From Liolophura sinensis (taxonomy: Eukaryota; Mollusca; Polyplacophora; Chitonida; Chitonidae), in assembly GCF_032854445.1 (NCBI RefSeq), contig NC_088300.1, positions 71,338,984 through 71,402,983 of the forward strand: a stretch of DNA of 64,000 nt. The letters run 5' to 3'. Under the pieces are notes generated by a model. That model did no database searches, was not told where the DNA came from, and worked only from the letters and a program-made list of their open reading frames with translations. The translations under genes and the position numbers were made by a program. The first letter of the stretch is position 1, and each line of letters begins with the position of its first letter. Below, in pieces: positions 14,090 to 27,752 of this stretch.

Positions 14090-14365
14090 GAAATTTGGAT
14101 TGGTGTGGGGGCTACTTAGTCATTAAGATGTATGTATGCTCGGACTATGCTCACATGCCAAAGACATCAGATATGACACCACACCCAGTCACATTACACT
14201 GACACCAGGCTAAACAGTCATGTTTCCTTCCTCTAACCTCTCACTGCTCAGCACCAAGCGAGGGAGCAGCAAGTACCATTTTTAAAGTCTGGTATGACCC
14301 AACCCAGGTCACAACTTTGATGTGCTAGGAGGCTATAACCACTCGGCCATGAAGGTCGCCATGCA
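14090..14365 (-). mobile_element. SINE family 2 copy, diverged
   Basis: The internal blocks CAGTCACATTACACTGACA, CTAACCTCTCACTGCT and CCATTTTTAAAGTCT match the copy at 36200-36500. The right end has a tRNA-like CACTCGGCCATGAAGGTCGCC stretch, so the head lies to the right and the element is on the minus strand. It sits directly beside the family 1 fragment. Confidence 0.6.
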
Positions 14366-17300
14366 ACTTAGAAGCGTAGTTGAACATTCATACATAAATT
14401 TACTTAGTAGATCTGTTGTTAACACAGAAACCTGATTAAATACATTATACTTATACGGACTGTTTCATGAAACACCCAAATGTACATCTACATTATACAT
14501 GTTAGCATACTGCAGGAGCAAAATTGTAGGTGAATTTGAACCATGCGGAATGGACACCTCACACCTGGAATGTGCCCAGGAACTAAATTCCTACATGTGC
14601 AGGTATAAATTACCTCTAACTTTATCAGCACATGTATGTGTAACTCTTAAAAAAGCTAAAACTATGCAATCAGCTCCTGAAGTGACCTTAAAAGGGATGT
14701 TTTTATAGTCCCTAAGCTTAGCCTATCCTACCATTTATAGTGTGTACCTAACCCTATTAAGCTCCTAGGTTCTGACCCACCTTTTCAATGTTACACCCAC
14801 ATGAAGGATGAGTACTTGTACCTGACCGACAGGTAATAAACAATTCACAATTACCATGCAAAATGATGAATAACCATGATAAGAGCCAGGTAAATTTTTC
14901 TTCTAGGTCAAGTGGTATTAATAAACAATGGCAAGTCAATCGCTGTCTTAAAGCTTTCAAAATGTTTAACACATGCTTTCTATATGTCTTCAAAGAAGTG
15001 TGAACTCCATCAGGTTTTTTGGTGCTGCGAGGACATGATTCCATTGTCACCTATAAAAGTTGTGGAATGTCAACACAAATGTGTTCAAAGTAATGTATAA
15101 TGCTATTCTGGCTTTTAATACTTTCACAAAATACCAATTCTCCATTGAACTTACATGTTGTTCATGCCTGTGTCAGCTACATCAAAAGGAGTTAATTTTT
15201 ACAGTTTTACTTACAATGTTGTTTCAGTGTCATGACAGAACCTACATCATAAGACTGACGTGAATTATAAAACTTAATTCATTCATCAACATCAGCCAAA
15301 GGAAATATCACTAGCTTTTGCATCCTACATGTAGACAAAGTTACAAAACACAAATCTTAAAGAAAAAAATAAACTGTGTGGAAACTAAATGAAGTGGTAT
15401 AGACTACAATTTGTCATCTAATACTTCACACTTTCATAAGAAATTTGTAAATGCACCGGAACCTATTAGAATGAGCCGTTAAAGAAAGCTGTAATGCTGC
15501 ATTTTACTTCCAGTCTCAGAACTGATTTACTTAAGATGCTTTGTAAACCTATGCCATGGCCAGGTATTTCTGGGGAATCCAAAAAAGCAAAGCAAAGCAA
15601 AGGTTGTGCAAACATATATGTATCTGTAGATGGAATTAATAAAATACAACATATTGAACAACAGTAACAAGCAAATGACACAATGATGTCTTGGCTAGTG
15701 TTTCTGCAGCATGATATTTTAGATATGCCTGAGTAACCGACCCTACCTGCTAGTGCGACCGGATGGCCAGCCCTGGGTATGTATGTGTACTACAATAGGC
15801 GCCCTGAGGTATGTCAGAGTATGAAGTGTTAGTAAATCCGGGATAGATATAACCTTAGTGAGTCAGAGAGAGCTGGGGTCAGAGAGGGGGTGGTTAAACA
15901 ACGCCGCAACCTGTTTGCCACACAGGGGCATTCAAAAGGAGGCGAATGCCTGGCCAGACAACACATAACACACACCCAGTTAAGGCTTCCACCCTGCCAT
16001 ACAGCCATTTCAAAGGCAGGGTTAATCATTCACTGTGGCTCAAACATGCTGAGTTGACAGGTGGTTGGTTTATGAACTGCTTACAGGACCAAACATTTAC
16101 TCTGTAGGTAGTACATCTGGGAAATGAGTGAAGACATCGGGAACACCAATGTGATTTCATTACTTGTGGGCACTCATCAGATGTGGCATCCTACAGGTGT
16201 TTCACTTATACAGGAACAAATACTCTGTAAAGTCATTCAAATGATCACACATGCAATTCTCCCCATTTGATCACAGACACCGTCCCCCTGATAGGCAGCC
16301 AGGCCTTGAGTCTGCTATACTAAGGGGTTAGTAATACAAACATGTAGTGTTACTTGCCCATAACAACTATCATCGCTGCCAGTCTTAGAGGTTGAAGACA
16401 CAAATCTTTCCCATCAAATTCTATATTTAAAGTCATCATTTCAAGCTGTTTCAAAATTTTTTTCACTTTTGCCTTTTCTGTTTCTGGTGTTTCAAAAGTT
16501 TTATGCAATTTTCATGTGACAATACTTGCTGCTTTCACTTTGACTTAAAGTGATCTCTAACAAGAAGATCAACACTTAAAATTCAGAGAAATGCTTTAAA
16601 TCAATCAGGTCTTATCATGTTTTTATCAATCCCAATGTTTACACAGCCATATGAGGCAACACTTCAGCCTGATATCTCTTTAGCAAGTATTTACATAAAC
16701 TTGGGTTTCCATGGAGACAGAAATGATGTGATGCGATTTTCATGTTGTCGTTGTATTGTATTTGTTCTGGAGACTCTCGCAAAGCAGTTACGCTTTAGTT
16801 TCGGATATCAAGAAGCCTGAGCTAGCATCATTCCCTTCATGCTGTGAGCTAAAATAGCCGGACTATTTTTGCATTTTATTAATAACACTCTTTCCACAGG
16901 GAGCTACACCTGCTTTTTTTACAAAACACCTGTAAACAATTTTGTAATAAAATCTTGTATTACCTTCCAAGATCTAGTACTGATTACAAGTGCAAAGGTC
17001 AGAATGTATTGTACTGGGTTATTCTTAAACTAATTGCAGATGGTTAAGTGTGTATGCCACTTAACAGAATACAGGCGGTATACATGTACCTGTAGGTTCT
17101 GTATACAAGCACTCTTTCAGAACAGAAAGTTCCCTTGTTTAACTCACAACAACTTAAAAAGAGAGTAATGCAGAAATTTCAAGAATACATAAATTCTAAA
17201 AACAGTTGAGCATGTACTCCACAAAAGACACCATGAATTTCAATTTATATCTACATGCACTATCAACACATTAGAATGTATCAAAAGTTACTTTTTACAA

Positions 17301-17734
17301 CTGGTGCATGATAGCAAGTTCCAAGGACTTAGAACACAACATTTGTGATATCCGTACACTTTGCTGCATACTGCTTAAAAACGTCTAATGTTAAATTGCT
17401 AAGGGGAGTTTATACATGTACTTATCATAGGCAGAATTCCCTTCATTTCCGTTCATAAGCATTTCCCTTCACCAGAGATTTGCCACTCCTAATTCACCAA
17501 TTCACCACTTCCTGTCTGGCGTAAAACTGATAAATCCAGCCACATTTCGCTACAGATCCACACGTGCTATTTGGGGCTAGCAAGCTTCAGTTCACACTAA
17601 ATTTCTGAGGAGTAATAAAACCTTTGTGACATATTACACTTATTCTGTACAACTTTTCCTGTTATGAATTTATACATACTTTAAACTGTTCACAAAAGCA
17701 AAGCTCTCCTGTAGAGTACAGTACTGGTACTGGA

Positions 17735-18793
17735 ACATGTGGAAATGTGAGAAATACACTAGCAAGAAAACAATAGCCCTGCCATCCACATGTAAATGTG
17801 CATAAATACACTAGCAAGAAAACAATAGCCCTGTCATCCACATGTAAATGTGCATAAATACGCTAGCAAGAAAACCATAGTCCCATCATCCACATTTAAA
17901 TGTGCATAAATACACTGCCAAGAAAACAACAGTCCTGTCATCCACATGTAAATGTGCATAAATACACTGCCAAGAAAACCATAGTTCTCTCGTCCACATG
18001 TAAATGTGCATAAATACACTGTCCAGAAAACAATAGTCCTGTCATCCACATGTAAATGTGCATAAATACACTGCCAAGAAAACCATAGTCCCATTATCCA
18101 CATGTAAATGTGCATAAATACACTGTCCAGAAAACAATAGTCCTTTGATCCACATGTAAATGTGCATAAATACATTGCTAAGAAAACAACAGTCCTGTCA
18201 TCCACATGTAAATGTGCATAAATACACTGCCAAGAAAACAACCGTCCTGTCATCCACATGTAAATGTGCATAAATACACTGCCAAGAAAACCACAGTCCT
18301 GTCGTCCACATGTAAATGTGCATAAATACACTGCCAAGAAAACCATAGTCCCGTTATCCACATGTAAATGTGCATAAATACACTGCCAAGAAAACCATAG
18401 TCCCGTTATCCACATGTAAATGTGCATAAATACACTGTCCAGAAAACAATAGTCCTTTGATCCACATGTAAATGTGCATAAATACATTGCTAAGAAAACA
18501 ACAGTCCTGTCATCCACATGTAAATGTGCATAAATACACTGCCAAGAAAACCATAGTTCTCTCGTCCACATGTAAATGTGCATAAATACACTGCCAAGAA
18601 AACCATAGTCCCGTTATCCACATGTAAATGTGCATAAATACACTGTCCAGAAAACAATAGTCCTGTCATCCACATGTAAATATGCATAAATACACTGCCA
18701 AGAAAACAATAGTCCTGTCATCCACATGTAAATGTGCATAAATACACTGTCCAGAAAACAATAGTCCTGTCATCCACATGTAAATGTGCATAC
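17735..18793. repeat. Minisatellite, 52-bp unit, about 20 copies
   Basis: Successive units start with CATCCACATGTAAATGTG and carry GCATAAATACACTGCCAAGA followed by AAACCATAGTCCTG or close variants. The period measured between unit starts is 52 bp. A variant carrying TCCTTTGATC followed by an ATTGCTAAG unit occurs at 18141 and again at 18453, exactly 312 bp (6 units) apart, showing a block duplication. The unit contains the ACATGT palindrome. A 249-codon minus-strand open frame runs through the array, but 52 is not a multiple of three, so the frame cycles through all three readings and is unlikely to be a protein. Confidence 0.95.
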
Positions 18794-18949
18794 ATGTCCA
18801 TACAAGTACCCTAATTCTTCAACCTTTTTAACCACCACTATGCAGTGTTCACTAAAAGGACAATGATATTTTGTATAAAACTCCACATAGTGGATGATTA
18901 CTTTCCCCATCACACAGACTGTACATGTGTGTGCTCTAGGAGTTGTACC

Positions 18950-19020
18950 AGCTGTGGTGGTGTAGTGGATGTGTCTTGCCATTGGAAGCAGTACAGCCAT
19001 GGTTGAACCACTTTTCATCC
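18950..19020 (+). mobile_element. Possible tRNA-derived SINE head
   Basis: GGTGGTGTAGTGGAT resembles an A box and GGTTGAACC, about 35 bases later, resembles a B box. An A-rich stretch follows. It is too degenerate to be a functional tRNA. Confidence 0.3.
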
Positions 19021-19239
19021 AAAAACAAAAGAAAACTGTAAAAACCCAGTTAAAAAAAATTCAATAAATCGAAAGTCAAACCAATTTAATGGTGATCAAC
19101 AAAATGAAGGCCCATGCACATATATGCACTGTGGACTGTTCAGCACATAAAACTACAATTGATCTATATGAAGAAGAAAGACCCTGTAAAACGATTTCAG
19201 GGCATCTCCAGCCGTCTAGCATCCCAAAGATTCTGGAGC

Positions 19240-19550
19240 CTAGACGGGCCCCTGGACCCTTGCCTTTAGTGCGATGGTCGCAGCACTTTCAAATTGTTTC
19301 TGCCGTGCTTGATATGCATAGTAACCTGTAGATCCGAGGTTCAATACCCAGTCAAGTCAAAAGTGTCAAGATATCGTGACAGGGGGCATGCCTAGCGTCC
19401 ACAGCAGAGCATTACATTGAGGCAGCACTATATAAATACAAGTATGTTGCAAAATAGGAATGAACTGCTACAATGTACATGGAGACCTCATCACCATATG
19501 TTGTGAAAAACTGACGTTAGACCCTAACCAACCAACCAACCAAATAAAAC
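19240..19550 (+). mobile_element. SINE family 3 copy with (AACC)n tail
   Basis: A tRNA-like head has an A-box-like TTAGTGCGATGGTCGCAGC and a B-box-like GAGGTTCAATACCCAG (about 19336). A body follows, ending ACTGACGTTAGACCCTAACC and a short AACC repeat. The tail differs from SINE families 1 and 2. The ACGTTA..CCCTAA ending resembles other mollusc SINE 3' ends (from memory). Confidence 0.6.
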
Positions 19551-20587
19551 TAGGACTAAACTGACGGGTCCATACAGATACAATCATGAACTGGCACATG
19601 AAGCATGCTACATCACACAATGAGTTTATACATTTTCAGATGTGCAATTTAAAGAATGGAGGTTGTCATATAGATACAGGTGTGCGTGCTGAGTGTGCTA
19701 AACACTGGAAATCCACACCGAAAACTACATGTTGAACCTCATTTACAGGAAGCCAACCAAGGCAAGCATATGTTCTATCTATTTAACAGCCATCAGAACC
19801 AGGGATGTGGTGTCTTAACTAGCTGTGCTTGAGGGTTCAGGGGTGGAGGTGAGAGGTGTACACAGGGGGAGCTGGGATGTGAGAAAAAATTCCCAAGAGG
19901 GGAGAGTGGATTTGAGGGAGGGTTCCATGGGTGCTGTCTGAGGCAACAGGTGAAAGCAGGAATCAAAGAACTTATCATTTGAACAACTAAACCATTGTTC
20001 CCGAATAACTAAAAGAGCTACATGTGGTCAGGAGTTAATATGAAGTTGATATCTTATTATACATTTATCATTGATATGTACATGTAACAGAAACAAAACA
20101 CTAGATGCAATACACTATACAGCTGTAGTTGTATCACAAACTAACTGCAAATAAACACATTTTATAACAATGTTTGGTTCAAAGTAACATTTCAATACAT
20201 ACAAACAGTTAATGGGTCTGTAACCATTTCATTTTTAAGAAACACAAGGCCATCCTGAATTCAGAACACTTTCAAACAATTATCATATGTATGCTGCTTC
20301 CCTCTTTGTCACCCCATGTACTAATCAGTTCCATCAGAAGTGGGATATTTTTAACACTGTTTATTTATTTTATGTAGCCCAGGCACAACTGTATAAACTC
20401 TGGCAACATCAGACATGAACCAACCAGACTAGGAGAGCATGTATGTGTGTGTGTATGGATGCACAGGAGGGCTACACCCTGGATATATCTACATGTACCC
20501 TGGTACAGCTTACAGAAATCATTGTACATGGAGTTACTGTACATATAAGTGTAGTTTAATAAAATGGATTTTTCTGTTCTGTCCAGC

Positions 20588-20666
20588 CAGTCGAAGCAGA
20601 CTAAATGTTCCTAATGTACCTTGCATGTACAATTGTACAATAGGAACATTTGGTCTATTTCGACTG
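20588..20666. other. 79-nt hairpin (imperfect inverted repeat, 15-nt loop)
   Basis: The left arm is 20588-20619 and the right arm 20635-20666. The 32-nt arms pair with 4 mismatches, and both contain AAATGTTCCTA (or its complement). The size, loop and scattered mismatches look like a pre-miRNA or a tiny MITE. It lies in the long intron of the minus-strand gene. No flanking duplication was seen. Confidence 0.7.
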
Positions 20667-22049
20667 ATGAACTACACAATAACTAGTGCAACTTACAATT
20701 AAAACTGTGAAATTAGCGCTTTATCTTGGATGATCACTGTAACTTTCACTCCAGAATCAAAACGAATCCTACAAAATGTTCTTTGTTGGAACTGAATGTT
20801 GCATCAAAAGTAGTGAATGGTAACAAGGGAACAGTACAACAAGCTGACAAATCTCCTGACTGTGATATTATGCCACAGCTTCACCAGCAGAAGTTGGATT
20901 CAAGCCTGCAGCCTCATTGGTCTGAGGCGTGTTTCACAAAGCAATTTCAGGACTTCAGCCTAAAAATTTCAGCACTTCAGCCTAAAAATTTCAGTACTTC
21001 AGCCTAAAATTTTAATCCAAATTCACCTCTTAACTACATGCATGCATGCATTAAATCGATAAAATTGTGGTTTAATCGTGGTTTCAGTATCGAACATTAA
21101 ATATCTTGTTTTATGAGGAAGGTTCTTGGGGCTACATTACTGTGGCTTATAAAAACAACTCTTTATCAAATGAGCCGTGGGTCACACTGAATATTAAAAT
21201 TAGAAATTACTATTCATCTGCAATGGTAACTGCCACTTTTGTTCATTGCTGCATTTTACTTAAGAGACTCATTAACAGCATTCCCAACATACATGTAACC
21301 TTAGTATGTGCAACTCCGTACATATGTGCATCAGTTGTACTCAAACTGACACAAATATATATTACTGGAAGGGGAAAAGAGTGGAAGCTATTGTTACCAT
21401 CAACTGGGCAGCAAAACTTTCACACATACATACATGCAAATATAATGAATGCATGTGCATTGTCTTCCAAACCCCAGTGAGCAGAACACCCATCCAGCAA
21501 ACAACACACAGCACGCAGCCGTAACGCCTGCAGGGAAAACACCGCTGTAATTTTCTCCAATAATAATAATAGCCCTGCATATGAACAATAATGATATTCA
21601 GTACAAGCCAGGACAATGCAGTCATTACGAATGAGGCTTTTCCCTCTTCAATGGCTAGGTCAGGCATATTTGAGCTAATTCTCATTCTAACATAGCCAAC
21701 ATTATTCATGAAGTAATCCATTCCTGGCAGAAGCAAGACACATATGTTAACACGCTGCTCACATGTGTAATATCAGAAGTTTCTTAACTGCTATACACCA
21801 GTGAAGAATTGTAGACCTTAATGGCATGCCCTGGTCTGTACAATCATATCACATTAATAAATTTTGACAGATCGATGTATATGTATACATACATGTAAGT
21901 AAATTGCTGAAATAAGGTCATGATGAAATTCAAGACGTATATTAGAAGACAGCTACTAATATACTCAGAATAACTTTCGCCTGATTACCTGACTTACTCT
22001 ATGAATTGCCAATTGCAAATAAAAATAACACTGACTGGAATAAGAAGCC

Positions 22050-22890
22050 CTCACTGACTCTGCCATCCACAGGGCTCTGCCATCTGATGGGTGCTCCCAG
22101 TAGTTATATTGGAAAGCTATCACTGACTCTGCCATCCACAGGGCTCTGCCATCTGATGGGTGCGCCCAGTAGTTATATTGGAAAGCTCTCACTGGCTCTG
22201 CCATCCACAGGGCTCTGTCATCTGATGGGTGCTCCCAGTAGTTATATTGTGAAGTCCTCACTGTTGGCTCTGCCATCTGATGGTTTTTTCCAGAAGTTAT
22301 ATTGGAAAGTCCTCACTAAAAGCTATGCCATCTGATGGGTTCTCCCTAAAGTTATATTGGGAAGTCATAACTGGTGGCTCTGCCATCTGATGGGTTCCCC
22401 AGAAGTCATACTGAGAAGCCTTCACTAGCTGTTCTCTGATGGGTCCTCCCCGTCATTACATTGGGAAGATCTCACTGGCAGCTCTGCCGTCTGATGGGTT
22501 CCCCAGAAGTTATACTGAGAAGCCTTAACTAGCTGTTCTCTGATGGGTCCTCCCCGTCATTACAATGGGAAGCCCTCACTGGCAGCTCTGCCATCTGATG
22601 GGTTCCCCAGAAGTTATACTGAGAAGCCTTAACTAGCTGTTCTCTGATGGGTCCTCCCCGTCATTACTTTGGAAAGATCTCACTGGCAGCTCTGCCATCT
22701 GATGGGTCCTCCCCGTCATTACATTGTGAAGTCCCCACTGGCAGCTCTGCCATCTGATGGGCTCTCATACACATTACATTGGGAAGATCTAACTGGCTAT
22801 GTCATGGAAAGGTTCTCTTGAAAGTTATAGTGAAGATATCATTTGCTCTACCAACTCATGGGCTCTCCCAGAAGTTATATTGAAACACAT
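22050..22890. repeat. Degenerate tandem repeat, 69-bp unit (later units shorter)
   Basis: Units begin TCACTGACTCTGCCATC at 22051, 22120 and 22189 (69 bp apart). They carry GCCATCTGATGGGT, CTCCCAGTAGTTATATTG and GGAAGCCCTCACTGGC. Towards the right the units diverge, and a longer composite unit with CTAGCTGTTCTCTGATGGGT and CCCCGTCATTACA appears about three times (22425-22680). Open frames on both strands here follow from the period being divisible by three. Confidence 0.9.
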
Positions 22891-24838
22891 CTCTGGGAAA
22901 ATTTTTCTCAGCAACACCAGGAGCAACTGACATATATATCTAAATCTATCTGTATTTAGTGATGAACAAGTTTACTTATAATAGATCGAAGTCAATAAAA
23001 TTTCAATTCCCTGACAAACCCCATGAATGAATCTTGAGAAGGAAATCCTGGAACATAACCCTGGGTACAGAGTTAAAACTTCTATGACTGAAAACTTTTT
23101 TACATTAGCAGCCAAAAAGTGTAAATAGGCATTCAACACATTGTCTTACCGAGACAGATGGCCATCGCTTATGTATCTTTGAAAATATTTTAGAAACACT
23201 TTCCACAGATTTCCCAATTGGCCCAATAAAAGGCCTCCAAAACATCAGCTAAATTGATTTCCTGTCCACTGGAGATGTAGGGGGCGCCGTCAGACAAGCT
23301 GATGAGAAAATGATAATAGATGTAGTCATCTAAAGTGGAGCCTTTCTGGTGGTCCCTGATAGAACCTCGGTGATAACAGGGGTGAAAATATGAGCAGCTG
23401 TCAAAGAGTGACTCTCCCTAAACTGAAATTAATCAAGGCGTACATGTATAAAGCTAGGGGCAGGGACAGACCAAAGGTGTCAAAACTTTGGGCAATACAC
23501 TTTCACAAATTAAGGAAGTTGCAAAGTCATCAATTTCAAAGTATCACACCTGTCAAGGTCAAATGGTTTTAATTCTAGAACTAAAGTTAGTTTTAACCTT
23601 ATTTCTTTTAATAATAAGCAATTATTTTAACTTTGACTTTTTAAGTTGACACAGAAATTGCAATTTGCCTTTCCAACAATATAACACAAATGATTTACAT
23701 GAATGTCAGTGGACATAACAATGCTATTTTCATCTTTGCAATCAATTTTTGCAACAGCCACACAAAAATTGACGTTCCTTTCCCATATAATACTGCTGAA
23801 CATCTTTCGTTGTTTGAAATCCCATGCATGTATATGTATCAGGAAGACAATTACAAATACTCTCCCCTACTCTGTACATCTTCTACAGCACACACATCAG
23901 GATCATATAATATTGTGTAATTTTTCTTCACCCTTATCTTTCTTTCCATTCATCATTTTTATTCATCAAAATTCAGAAAGCACTTTAACATTTCATATGT
24001 AACAAATATCCAGTAATGAGCTGTGCATTCTCCTGCCATGTGTAAATATTTCTTAAGTGGTAGTCAGAATACACAATATTCAGAGATGCTCCCCATTTTG
24101 GAGAATAATTTAGTCCAGGCCAATGTAGGATGTACAGTACCCCATGTAGGGCCAAGTATGATTTCTATAAACCACTATCCCAGTTCTATCTGTATGGACA
24201 AGCACTGGTAGATATTCACATAATTACTCTGATAAATCTGTAATAAGAATGATCACTCATGCCGTACCCGTCTATCCTGCTACCAGTATAGACACTACAT
24301 ACAGAGTACACTGTACCTTCAAGTATAGCTTTATACCTATGTCTACTGCCAGTTCTCATTAGAGGTCACCCTGACATCATGTCTGTATTCACTCTCCTAA
24401 TAAGCTAATTACATATGCATGGTCATATGCCCAGCGGCAGTTTCATTTTTTTCTATTATAGTATTTCAGATATCCATTGTTTTGTTCTTTACAAGGTTTG
24501 CAAATAAGATTTACATCCTTTCATTATAATTTAAAACATTTTAATGCTTTATCTGATATTGAATAACATTTTTTCATAGACACTGACACTCTGTGAACAC
24601 CTCACAGCCAGTTATAGCAAGAAAAGGTTCTATAATCTACAAATCACTGTATATTGACACAAATCAGGACTATAATCTTTGATGTGAACCAGACTATGGA
24701 TTCGGAATTTCTGGTTAATAATACACGTCCTGCATGTATATTTACAGTATTATATATGTATGTTCTGGAAAACAAAGATTGACACATTGCATTGGCAGAA
24801 ATGAAAAGTTCTGGCTTGCACCAATATACCTTATGCAC

Positions 24839-24858
24839 ATATATATATATATATATAT
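24839..24858. repeat. (TA)n microsatellite
   Basis: About ten AT dinucleotides in a row. Confidence 0.9.
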
Positions 24859-27733
24859 CTGTGCATATCCGACACAATGCTTCCTCACCACTACAACATC
24901 ATCTTGTATGCCAACACTACAATCACTGGAGACATAATTACATGTAAGCTGATGGGTGGAATGTCATTATACACTCATTGACATAACCACTGCTGACCTG
25001 TATTTAACACTGTCACTTGTGCTATCCTATTTAGACAAATGCATTGGTATGCGTGTAAAACACATACACACAGGTCAGTAAAACAATCAAATTCAAAAAG
25101 CAATTTTTTTGTGGATCATTAATTTAGGTTTTCTACACTTTATTCTGCCAGCTAAAAGTGAATTATTTGTTAACATACTTTCTCAATCTTACAGAATAAC
25201 TGTCAGCTTATGTTGAGAGACAAAGAACAAATGAATGATTGAGATTTAACACCACGTAGAAGAACCAGAGACTCAAACTAGAATAATTTGACTGTAACCT
25301 ACATTTTTCAATTTATTTGTTTCACTGCTGTATTACTCATTACTCCAGAAAATTTCACTTTTACTATGGTTTACGGAAACTAAGCCTGGCCTAGGGAAAA
25401 ACAAAATCACCTTGTGGTAGGACAGCTACAAATCTACACATAGGGTAAATACAACATGTACATGTATATTAATTGCCCAATGCTGACTGATCAAAACCCT
25501 ACAGGTAAACACAGATTTCTCCATAGCTTACTCCATGTTTTGCGTCACTTTCAAAATTATTATGGGGTGCTATATTACATTTAGGAGAATGATCTAAACC
25601 CTGTTTTACATTTGATGGTGCTCCATGTTTTTCTACTATATTAATGTCACACTGTTCTCAAGACCTTTTCACTCGTGCAATGACTGTCCAGTTTACAGGA
25701 ATTCCCCAGTTAAACAAAACCTGATAAACCTCATGACCTTGTAACCCAACCAGACTGCAACCTCAATGGTCACTATAGATTAGCTGCCATAAGATTGTTA
25801 TATCACTTGAATCAGTTACAAATGTCATCATAAATTCAGCTGACAAACTTCACTGGGCCAGAATTAAAACTGATTCAATTGGATGAGGACATACCCTAAA
25901 TCACCATAAATTTTGTCCATGACTAACTTGCCAATTTTTTCTGATTCTGAGAGTTCTGTTAATTTTAGAAAGACATTTTGAGGTTTGCATGGAACATGGG
26001 ATGATATTCTGTTAGAAACTTGTAAGTTTCTGCACCAAAAATAACATTTTGTCACATTTATTTGCCTTTAAAAATGCTCTTTTCATGGCACAATTTTAGA
26101 TCATTCGTGGTATATGAAGTTAAATGAAAAAGGCCAACATAAAAGAACTACAACTGACGAATTGATATATACTTAGTCATAGCCAATTACATCATTTCAT
26201 GTTAGAATGCGCTAACCCTGGAGTAAATTACAATCAGGCTTTAAGTAGTGTACATGATGTATATGTGTGCTGCATAATTTTAACAAACCTATCCCACTTT
26301 TGTACAGAGCGACTTGATCAGCTCTTGAGAATGAGAGATCAATATCACAGTAATCTACCATCAAGTTCAAGGGCAGAATTCCCATCAATAAATTTGAGCT
26401 CTGCCTGAAAGAAAAGTTCAAAGGCTTTATACAATGGAGAGGACAATTTGGCTGTCCAACCTTCAGAAGACAGACATGGTATCCTCCAGTATAGACAAGA
26501 TTTCTGACAAGACGGCATTGATCCACTAGAAGGGGCATGTCCAAATCTTCCATGATTTTCTTGGGCTCTAAGCCTATCTGATAAATCAGAGTAACTTCGC
26601 ATAGGATAGTATATGCACTGCACACTTTAACATCTATCACGCCCATTGTACTCAGGGAAACTAGGAGAATTTGGCGCCAGACTGTGCTGAATAAAACCCT
26701 AATGAATAAAACAAATTGCTCTGATACAACACACCACAAATTCAACCTAACGAACACTAACAAATGAGACAAATTACTGGCCTCTGTACAGCCTCTGTAC
26801 AACCACACAGTAACCAAGCCAAAATTTTTTAATCTGAAACTTACTTGTTAAAACATGTTTATCAAAGGCATAGATCTGATTGATTAATTTGTAACTCAAA
26901 AACATTTTCAGGTCAAGTTCATGGCTAAGGGTAACTGGAGCGTCCAAATTAAACCACTAGCTTTTGGCTTATACCTAACAAACTTTCCCGCATGTTATAT
27001 AGATTTTCGTCACCCAATTTGATTGCCATATTTTGAGCATGAGAATGATTTTGAGCAACTGAAACAGAAACTGTATATATTTCTAAGAAGACAGTTCAAA
27101 TGACCACTCCACTTTTCTCCACCTGCACAGTTATCTGTCTTCTGAGGCCCCACTCCCTAACAACTGGACCTTGGAAGTACCACACAGCTGGTCAGATGTG
27201 ATTATTACCAGCTCTAACTGTATGCCCCTGTATACACCTCTTGCACATAGGCACTCTTTTGGTACCAACCACACATATATACATATGAATGCAAGTTTAA
27301 AGTCTTCTTAGTCTATATCATGTAGAAAACTGAAGCACATGTCTGCAAAAATCAACTGCACTTTACCATGAAACAAATTACACAATTGCCCTTCAAGCAG
27401 TTGCTTATCATATGTTTGCATACTGTATACCAGACTGCCATGCTCATAGACATACAGGCCTACATGAATGTCCATATTGTTAAATCTACCTAGATTACCC
27501 TGTTTGCAAAGTACCAAACACCGGTCAAAAATAGCAGCAGTGTCTCAGTTTAAACAACACAAGAAACATTTAACTGCATTGTTGTCTTTGACTGAACTCG
27601 TCACTGGGTGGAAACTGAGTGATTACAGATGTTGACTGCACTGGAATGCACCAGAGTTCAAACGCAATAATACATCTTATGTACGCAGCCATTCTTGAGC
27701 AAGTTTGTTCTTATGCCACATCATTATTACCTT

Positions 27734-27752
27734 GTATATATATATATATATA
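27734..27752. repeat. (TA)n microsatellite
   Basis: About nine TA dinucleotides in a row. Confidence 0.85.

Noticed and set aside
17834-18583. 249-codon minus-strand open frame
   Set aside because: It lies wholly in the 52-bp minisatellite. The repeat period is not a codon multiple, so the protein merely cycles through three readings of the unit.
26212-26817. 201-codon minus-strand open frame inside the long intron
   Set aside because: It is the longest non-repeat frame in the intron, but its composition is not protein-like, I recognise no family motif, and there is no splice or promoter support. It could be an old transposon scrap; a BLASTP search would decide.
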